A stretch of DNA of 6,521 nt, from positions 1 through 6,521 of the forward strand of contig JAUWHN010000041.1 in the NCBI GenBank assembly GCA_030605865.1, written 5' to 3'. Each line of letters begins with the position of its first letter. Position 1 is the stretch's first letter. Position numbers and translations under genes: made by a program. The notes under the pieces are model-generated. The model was given only the letters and a program-made list of their open reading frames with translations, was not told the DNA's origin and searched no databases. The stretch comes from Candidatus Portnoyibacteriota bacterium. GTDB taxonomy: Bacteria; Patescibacteriota; Minisyncoccia; RBG-13-40-8-A; JAUWHN01. Shown in pieces: positions 5,185-6,521 of the stretch.

Positions 5185-6521
5185 ATGAACAGAGTACCAA
5201 CTATTGAAACAACTAAATACGTGGGAAAGAAAATAAAAGTGGCTGGGTGGGTACATTCCCGAAGAGACCACGGGAAGATTATTTTTATTGATTTAAGAGA
5301 CAGGTCTGGCTTAGTTCAGGTCGTTTTTGTTCCAAAAAATAAAAATTTATATAAACTCGCTGATACATTAAGGCCGGAGTGGGTGATTGGGATTGAGGGG
5401 ACTATTAACAAAAGGCCAAAGGGAATGATAAATCCCAAGTTAGAGACTGGTAAGGTTGAAGTTTTGGCAGAAAAATTAGAAATACTCAATAAATCAAAGG
5501 TGTCGCCTTTTGAAATATCGGGGGATAAAAAAGCCAGCGAAGAAAAAAGATTGGAATATCGCTATTTGGATTTACGACGAGAAAGAATGAAAAACAATAT
5601 TATTTTTCGGCATAAGGTTGTAAAACTTATAAGAGACTTCTTAGACAAAAAAGGATTTTTGGAAATAGAAACGCCGATTTTAACTAAATCTACCCCTGAG
5701 GGCGCTCGGGACTTTTTAGTCCCTTCCCGAATGCACCAAGGAGAATTTTATGCTCTTCCCCAGGCTCCCCAACAACTAAAACAGCTTTTAATGATAGCTG
5801 GCCTTGAAAAATATTTTCAGATTGCCCGTTGTTTTAGAGATGAAGATTTAAGAGGAGACAGGCAGCCTGAATTTACCCAGCTTGATTTAGAAATGTCATT
5901 TTCTAGTCAGAAAGATATTTTAGACCTTATTGAAGGATTAATGATAGAGGTGGCAAAATTGGCAGGCAAAAAATTAACTTTTAGACCCTTTAAGGTTTTA
6001 ACTTATGAACAAACAATGAAAAAATATAAAACTGATAAACCTGATTTAAGAAAAAATAAAAAAGACCCTAATGAAGCATGTTTTGTCTGGATTATTGACT
6101 GGCCTTTATTTGAGTGGGATAAAGATGAAAAACGCTGGGATCCAATGCATCATATTTTCACTGCCCCAAAAGAAGAAAGTTTGAAGTTTTTAGAAAAAGA
6201 ACCCTCAAAAGTAAAATCCTGGCAGCATGATTTAGTTTTAAACGGCCATGAAATCGCCGGAGGAAGTATCAGAAATCACAATCCGGATATTCAAAAGAAA
6301 ATATTTAAGCTAATTGGATTAAACGAGAAAGAAATCAAGGAAAAATTTGGTCACCTATTAAAGGCTTTTGAATATGGTGCCCCACCTCACGGTGGAATTG
6401 CTTTGGGAATTGATAGATTAGTTATGATTCTTCAAAATGAAAAGAGTATTCGCGAAGTAATGGCTTTTCCAAAAACCGGGGACGGCCGAGATTTAATGAT
6501 GGATGCGCCGAGTAAGGTTGA
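5185..6521 (+). CDS. aspS: Bacterial-type aspartyl-tRNA synthetase lacking the GAD domain (3' end missing)
   Basis: This class II synthetase charges tRNA with aspartate. The frame runs open from ATG 5185 past the right edge (445 codons visible). An anticodon-binding OB fold (about 15-105) contains GWVHSRRDHG and IFIDLRDRSG. The catalytic core has motif 1 around FLEIETPILTKSTPEGARD (158-176), motif 2 as CFRDEDLRGDRQPEFTQ (216-232) and motif 3 as YGAPPHGGIALGIDRL (397-412), with the closing AFPKTG and APSKV blocks near the edge, so only about 10-25 residues are missing. The wording of motif 2 and the KTDKPDLRK block is that of bacterial rather than archaeal enzymes. However, KPDLRK (285-290) is followed within about 12 residues by WIIDWPLFEWD, so the GAD insertion domain of about 130-140 residues found there in E. 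coli is absent. Expected full length is about 460 against 590. His29 sits at the position linked to non-discriminating enzymes. A weak GAGG at 5167-5170 lies 14 bases before the ATG, too far to be a normal ribosome binding site. Confidence 0.96.
   Translation, partial: MNRVPTIETTKYVGKKIKVAGWVHSRRDHGKIIFIDLRDRSGLVQVVFVPKNKNLYKLADTLRPEWVIGIEGTINKRPKGMINPKLETGKVEVLAEKLEILNKSKVSPFEISGDKKASEEKRLEYRYLDLRRERMKNNIIFRHKVVKLIRDFLDKKGFLEIETPILTKSTPEGARDFLVPSRMHQGEFYALPQAPQQLKQLLMIAGLEKYFQIARCFRDEDLRGDRQPEFTQLDLEMSFSSQKDILDLIEGLMIEVAKLAGKKLTFRPFKVLTYEQTMKKYKTDKPDLRKNKKDPNEACFVWIIDWPLFEWDKDEKRWDPMHHIFTAPKEESLKFLEKEPSKVKSWQHDLVLNGHEIAGGSIRNHNPDIQKKIFKLIGLNEKEIKEKFGHLLKAFEYGAPPHGGIALGIDRLVMILQNEKSIREVMAFPKTGDGRDLMMDAPSKV

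Noticed and set aside
4831..5271. Open frame of 146 codons on the - strand across greA and the aspS start
   Set aside because: It crosses two real genes and the junction between them, its translation is low-complexity and Phe/Ser-rich, and it matches nothing known to me.
5708..5723. GGGACT-TTTT-AGTCCC hairpin
   Set aside because: It is inside the conserved aspS motif 1 region with no T-run after it; a 6-bp stem is expected by chance in a window this size, so it is not a terminator.
6382..6395. CCACC-TCAC-GGTGG hairpin
   Set aside because: It encodes P-P-H-G-G of AspRS motif 3; Pro and Gly codons are complementary, so the palindrome is a coding by-product.

Overview
The window is a stretch of bacterial chromosome with seven genes, all on the + strand and packed end to end. 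In order they are mreB (3' part), mreC, mreD, mrdA (PBP2), folD, greA and aspS (all but its extreme 3' end). The largest gap between genes is 20 bases. Three of the six junctions are 4-base ATGA start/stop overlaps. No rRNA, tRNA, CRISPR array, insertion sequence, convincing promoter or terminator was seen, so the window looks like the inside of one long operon that continues past both ends.

The organism is probably an uncultured member of the Candidate Phyla Radiation (Patescibacteria), perhaps Parcubacteria-like; this is inference. The support is AT-rich DNA, extreme compaction, no usable Shine-Dalgarno sequence at any of the six visible starts, and two housekeeping enzymes (FolD and AspRS) shortened relative to their E. 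coli counterparts while keeping most family motifs. TGA ends mreC, mreD and folD and does not occur inside any frame, so the TGA-to-Gly code of Gracilibacteria/Absconditabacteria is not in use.

Positions 1-3944 form a cell-elongation module. MreB is the actin-like filament, MreC the periplasmic scaffold with one membrane anchor and a coiled coil, MreD a polytopic membrane partner, and PBP2 the peptidoglycan transpeptidase with intact S-x-x-K, S-x-N and K-T-G motifs. This implies a peptidoglycan wall and probably a rod or elongated shape. RodA, the usual glycosyltransferase partner, is not next to mrdA.

Positions 3951-6521 hold information-processing and one-carbon genes. FolD is short and has several altered active-site positions, GreA has an intact catalytic acidic tip, and AspRS is bacterial-type but lacks the GAD insertion domain and carries the His typical of non-discriminating enzymes. 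The reduced AspRS and the divergent FolD are the points most worth a second look. No novel multi-gene system is visible; the locus is otherwise ordinary.
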